Assembly: GCA_963700475.1 (NCBI GenBank)
Contig: CAVOXR010000015.1
Span: forward strand, 372,001 to 436,000
Origin: Prado023 sp963700475
GTDB lineage: Bacteria > Actinomycetota > Actinomycetes > S36-B12 > CAIYMF01
Direction of reading: 5' to 3'
DNA: 64,000 nucleotides
The position numbers were made by a program, and so were the translations under genes. A model generated the notes under the pieces. It worked only from the letters and a program-made list of their open reading frames with translations. It was not told the DNA's origin and ran no database searches. Below, piece by piece: positions 60,537 through 64,000 of the stretch (within the stretch, counting starts at the first letter, position 1; the number at the start of each line of letters is the position of its first letter).

Positions 60537-62912
60537 CTAACCCGCGATCGACCCGCCCCTGCCCGCCCCCCGGGCCCCCAATCCCCGGACCACCGAGGGG
60601 GGCGCCAGGACTGCCACCAGTCGGCGGAGCCACCCTGCGCGACGTGCCAGGGCCCGACGGACGATCCGCATGTCACCAGCCAGGGCGCCCGGTCGGGTGC
60701 CCAACGGGCTGGCAGCCTGCCGCTCGGCCACCAGCACCCCCGCGCCACCCTCGCCTTCGGGTCTCGCGGCAGTGGTGAGGTCCAGGTCGGGCCGCGCCGG
60801 GCCCGCCCCCGGGGACCCGTAGCGCTGCCACTCCACCGCCCGCAGGATCCGCACGATGGCCTCCTCGACCGATTCCGACTCGGCCCCGCCGGCCGCCGCC
60901 AGGGCGGAGACCGCGCCCAGGGTGGAGCGCGGCGTCGAGGATTCCAACCCCAGGCGCAGGTCGACCATCGTGTCGACCACCTCCCGGTAGGCCGCCTCCC
61001 CGTCACCGGAACGCAGTCGGCGCCGACGGCGAACGAGCCGAACAGCTGCGGGAAGCAGGAGCAGGAGCCCTGTGACGACGAGGACGATGGTCAGCACCGG
61101 AACACCCCGTGCGGTCGTGGCTGCGGTGGCACCGGTCGGCTCCTCGTCGGGGAGCTTCGTGGGCCTCGCCGACGGTCCGGACGACGACGCGGAAGCACTC
61201 GGTGACGAGGTCGGCTCGGCCGCTGTGACGCGGGTGTAGCTGGGGCTCGTCGTCGTCGGGGCTCCGGGTGTCGGCTCGAACCTCACCCACCCTGCCGAGC
61301 CCATCCAGAGCTCAGGCCAGGCGTGGGCATCGGTCCCGCGCACCACCCATTGGTTGCCCTCGAGGCGACCCTGGGTGAACCCGACCACGACTCTCGCCGG
61401 GATGCCGACCGACCGGGCCATCAGGGCCATCGTCGCAGCGAACTGCTCGCAGTACCCCACTCGCTCCTCCAGGAAGGCCCTCAGGGCGTCCTCGTCGGAT
61501 CCTCCCTCGATCTGCGTCGAGTAGGTGAACCCGCCGTCGGTCGTGAACCAGCGCTGGAGCGCGACTGCGGCGTCGAAGGGTGTCGCCGATCCTGCCGTGA
61601 TGTCACGGGCCAGTTGCGGCAGTTCCGGGCCGGTGACGGGGGTTGGGTCGGCGAGGTTCTCGCCGAACACCTGCTCGGGACTGGGAGGCACCCTGCTTGC
61701 GGCCCGAAGGCCGTCGGCCTCCAGGTCCTGCGCCGTTGCCACGAGACCGATCCTGGCCCCCTCGACGGTGTCCCCGTCCGCACGCAGGGGCAGCGAGGTG
61801 CGTTGGTCCCACACCACCGGCCAGTCGGTGAGGGAGAGGTAGGACCCGTTGGGGCTCGGGAGGGTCGTGCCTCCCAACGGACCGACGTCGAGCTGGTACT
61901 CCGCCACGGGGCCGCCCGGTCGCTGATCGGCTGACGGGACGCTGCCATCTGCTCGCGCCGGCGCCTGGGGGCCCGTCTCGTTGGGGCCCACGGGCTGCCA
62001 CTGCTCGCCGTCGAACAGCTCGAGGACCGACAGCCGGAGGTAGTCGGGTCGAGTGGCGGTGGTCGCCAAGGTGATCACCGGTCGTGTGTCGTTGCTGACC
62101 AGGGAACGGCGCAGGGAGACCAGTGCGTCGACCGTCACAGCGCGGTCACCCCGGCCGGCGCCTGGGGACACCTCGAGGACCGGGCCACGCAAGGAGGCGA
62201 GCCCTCCCGCCAGCAGCGCCATCCCCGTGACAGCCGTTGCCACGAGCAGGCCCACCCCCGGTGATCCGGGGCGCGCCCGGGGGCTCCAGAGCGATGTGCG
62301 TTCCCGCTGCGTTGCCGCGAGCACCCCGAACCAGGCCGCTGCGACCACGACGAAGGTCCATCCCGGGGCATGCCCACGATTGATCGCCCACGGTGCCACG
62401 AAGAGGGCACCGAGTGGCACCAATGTCATCCCGGGCAGGTCCAGACCGGCAGACAGAGTGTCGGCCGCCAGGGCAACAAGGCCGATTCCCGCCACAATGA
62501 GAAGGAGCAGGCCGGTGTCGGAGGCCGCAGGCGCCTGCGTCGTGTCGGCGTACTCACGGCCCTGCACGGCGAGGTCCTGAAGCCGGGCGATGGCCGCCGG
62601 TCCTGGAAGAAAGCCCCAACGTGCCTCATCTCGGGCGAAGAGGAACGTCAGGGTGACCAGGAGCGCGGCCGCCTCAGCAAGGGGCTGCAGCGGAGCGGGG
62701 AGGTGCATGGACCGAACGAGTCCCCCCACCACGGCGATGATCGTGACCGTCAGCGCTGCCCAAGGGAGCCACCAGCCCCCATCGAGAAGCGGCTGGACCG
62801 CCAGAGATGCGCAGAGGACGGCCAGCGCGCTGAATCCCGTGACACGCCATCGCCCGTCGGCCAAACGGGTCCCGACGACGTCCCATGGGCGGCCCTCCAC
62901 CGTGCGGTTCAT
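60537..62912 (-). CDS. Transglutaminase-like membrane protein (DUF3488/DUF4129)
   Basis: Product of 791 residues: six N-terminal membrane spans (about 20-240, DUF3488), an extracytoplasmic transglutaminase-like domain with Cys488 in VGYCEQF and His530 in TDAHAWPELW, a Pro/Ser/Thr-rich linker, one membrane span (VLTIVLVVTGLLLLLPAAVRL) and a cytosolic DUF4129 tail. Such proteins are encoded with a MoxR ATPase and DUF58 protein. ATG overlaps the DUF58 stop by 3 bp (ATGA). Confidence 0.9.
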   Translation of the reverse strand: MNRTVEGRPWDVVGTRLADGRWRVTGFSALAVLCASLAVQPLLDGGWWLPWAALTVTIIAVVGGLVRSMHLPAPLQPLAEAAALLVTLTFLFARDEARWGFLPGPAAIARLQDLAVQGREYADTTQAPAASDTGLLLLIVAGIGLVALAADTLSAGLDLPGMTLVPLGALFVAPWAINRGHAPGWTFVVVAAAWFGVLAATQRERTSLWSPRARPGSPGVGLLVATAVTGMALLAGGLASLRGPVLEVSPGAGRGDRAVTVDALVSLRRSLVSNDTRPVITLATTATRPDYLRLSVLELFDGEQWQPVGPNETGPQAPARADGSVPSADQRPGGPVAEYQLDVGPLGGTTLPSPNGSYLSLTDWPVVWDQRTSLPLRADGDTVEGARIGLVATAQDLEADGLRAASRVPPSPEQVFGENLADPTPVTGPELPQLARDITAGSATPFDAAVALQRWFTTDGGFTYSTQIEGGSDEDALRAFLEERVGYCEQFAATMALMARSVGIPARVVVGFTQGRLEGNQWVVRGTDAHAWPELWMGSAGWVRFEPTPGAPTTTSPSYTRVTAAEPTSSPSASASSSGPSARPTKLPDEEPTGATAATTARGVPVLTIVLVVTGLLLLLPAAVRLVRRRRRLRSGDGEAAYREVVDTMVDLRLGLESSTPRSTLGAVSALAAAGGAESESVEEAIVRILRAVEWQRYGSPGAGPARPDLDLTTAARPEGEGGAGVLVAERQAASPLGTRPGALAGDMRIVRRALARRAGWLRRLVAVLAPPSVVRGLGARGAGRGGSIAG

Positions 62913-64000
62913 CGCGGCGCCGCCAAGCCCGCCCACGCGGCGGCGACGCCGGTGGCACGAGCCATCGTCGAGATGCGCCAACCGGCCGCGCGGAAGTGCG
63001 TCAGGGACTCCTTGACCCACGGGGGAGTGTCGCGACTGTCGACCGAGGACCCATCGGGCACGTCAGAGCGCCACTGCTCGGCGGCCACGGCCACCAGCAG
63101 CCGCGCCGTGGCGTGCACACCGACTCCGGCCAGGAGGCGAGCCGACTCCGGGGACAACGCCCCCGCCACCAGGATCAGCGGGCCCACTCCCGCGGTGTCC
63201 GCGCTGTGCCGGAGCGTCGCGCTGGGGACCGGCGAACGGCTGACGGGCACGGTGGCCAGCTCACGCAGGAGCGCCCGGCGCTCGGGCTCGACCCCAGCCA
63301 TGGGGGAGCCCACGAACAACTGCAGGTCGTCGGTGGTGCGGATCGTGAGATCCCATCCACTCTCCAGTGCCAGGCAGCCGATGCTGGCCGCCAGGCTCAG
63401 TGTGGCGTCCAGTGAGGAATCCGGCTCGCGGCCGTGATGGTCGGCGTCGCGCAGGTCCAGGACGAGGGTGACGGCAGACCGCCAGGGGCTCTCCTCGCTG
63501 CGGACCATGAGCCCGCCGGTTCGGGCGGTGGCCTTCCAATCGATTCGCCGGACCTCATCCCCCGCGTGGTACTCACGGGGGATCACGTCGTCGGTGGCCG
63601 CCCCAAGGCTCCCCAGGTGTCCACTTCCCGAGCCCACCGATGCGCCGCCGAGCACCAGTGGATCCAGCGCCACGACGCGCGGGTGCACGAGCACCTCGTC
63701 GCGAGTTCCGCCGGTCGTTGTCCTGTGGACCATCCCGAAGCGGTCGATCACGTGGATTCGCATGGGACCAACGTGGTGGGCGCCCCGAGCCCCTGCCCTG
63801 ACCCGGTAGTGCGGCTGGCTGATGCCGGACCCCGACATCCCGTTCAGCGCGAAGCGGTGGGCCCCGCCCAGGGCCGGTGAGGACAGATCCTCGAGCAGGA
63901 GGCTGTGGCCCCTCGGAAACCTGCCGCGGACGCTGACGGTCACGTTCAGATCCTCGCCGGTGGGTATCTCCTGGGCCGAGAGCCTGCGTTGGAGTGCCAT
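62909..64000 (-). CDS. DUF58 domain protein, partial (5' end outside window)
   Basis: 363 residues visible. The DUF58 signature PREYHAGDEVRRIDWKATARTGGLMVRSEESP is intact, followed by a VWA-like region beginning TLVLDLRD. An ATG happens to lie at 64000-63998, but DUF58 proteins usually carry N-terminal membrane spans before a QRxLxxxxxPTGEDLNV segment, so the real start is probably beyond the edge. Expected neighbour outside the window is a MoxR-type ATPase. Confidence 0.88.
   Translation of the reverse strand: MALQRRLSAQEIPTGEDLNVTVSVRGRFPRGHSLLLEDLSSPALGGAHRFALNGMSGSGISQPHYRVRAGARGAHHVGPMRIHVIDRFGMVHRTTTGGTRDEVLVHPRVVALDPLVLGGASVGSGSGHLGSLGAATDDVIPREYHAGDEVRRIDWKATARTGGLMVRSEESPWRSAVTLVLDLRDADHHGREPDSSLDATLSLAASIGCLALESGWDLTIRTTDDLQLFVGSPMAGVEPERRALLRELATVPVSRSPVPSATLRHSADTAGVGPLILVAGALSPESARLLAGVGVHATARLLVAVAAEQWRSDVPDGSSVDSRDTPPWVKESLTHFRAAGWRISTMARATGVAAAWAGLAAPR

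Overview
This is a high-GC actinobacterial (Actinomycetota) chromosomal segment. The strongest evidence is the split ctaC-ctaD-ctaF / ctaE-qcrCAB arrangement of the cytochrome bc1-aa3 branch. The order of genes is also close to the Mycobacterium tuberculosis Rv2169-Rv2202 neighbourhood as I remember it (adoK, ctaC, trpD, ctaE, qcrCAB, exonuclease-GIY-YIG protein, pimB', SRPBCC protein, acyltransferase, aroG, pknL, mptA, idsA, metF-like, DUF3040). I cannot assign an order or genus. No tRNA, rRNA, CRISPR array, phage, IS element or replication origin was seen. Coding density is very high, with many 1-4 bp start/stop overlaps and several 3' overlaps of convergent genes.

Region by region: 1-5.6 kb has the end of a PfkB sugar/adenosine kinase, aat, a cysteine desulfurase plus TusA-like pair, and ctaC-ctaD-ctaF. 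5.6-12 kb has a small membrane protein, trpD and a divergent receiver protein, then ctaE-qcrC-qcrA-qcrB ending in a strong hairpin. 12-21 kb holds an exonuclease/GIY-YIG protein and envelope mannoside functions (two GT87-type membrane proteins, PimB'-like GT4, SRPBCC protein, PlsC-type acyltransferase). 21-30 kb is central metabolism and signalling (glpK, PPi-type phosphofructokinase, class II DAHP synthase, threonine aldolase, DMT transporter, PASTA kinase). 30-51 kb is dominated by carotenoid genes: crtYc-crtYd, crtB, crtI, crtE, a second CrtI/CrtD-like desaturase, a CruG-like glycosyltransferase, CruF-like hydratase and CrtA-like monooxygenase. Interleaved are a barnase-type RNase/barstar pair, mptA/B, metF, a SIMPL protein, a CDP-alcohol transferase and a cation/proton antiporter. 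51-59.6 kb is a DNA-damage block: a DUF222-HNH protein and, divergently, DUF6504, HEPN, dnaE2 and dinB, each side with a perfect TCGAAC-N4-GTTCGA SOS box directly downstream of a sigma70-like promoter. 59.1-64 kb has DUF3040, an esterase, and a transglutaminase/DUF58 pair cut by the window end.

Together the carotenoid genes predict a monocyclic, 1'-hydroxylated, further desaturated and glycosylated carotenoid, with CrtA as a candidate source of 2'-oxygen. The SOS block predicts a damage-inducible mutasome with DinB, not ImuB, next to DnaE2.

Two window-wide patterns matter. First, many genes have a TAnnnT hexamer only 6-8 nt before the start codon, as expected of leaderless transcripts. Second, four genes (ctaD, the threonine aldolase, a FAD oxidoreductase and a propeller lipoprotein) carry seven apparent single-base indels, mostly in short G or C runs. 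Because ctaD should be essential, these look more like sequence errors than decay.
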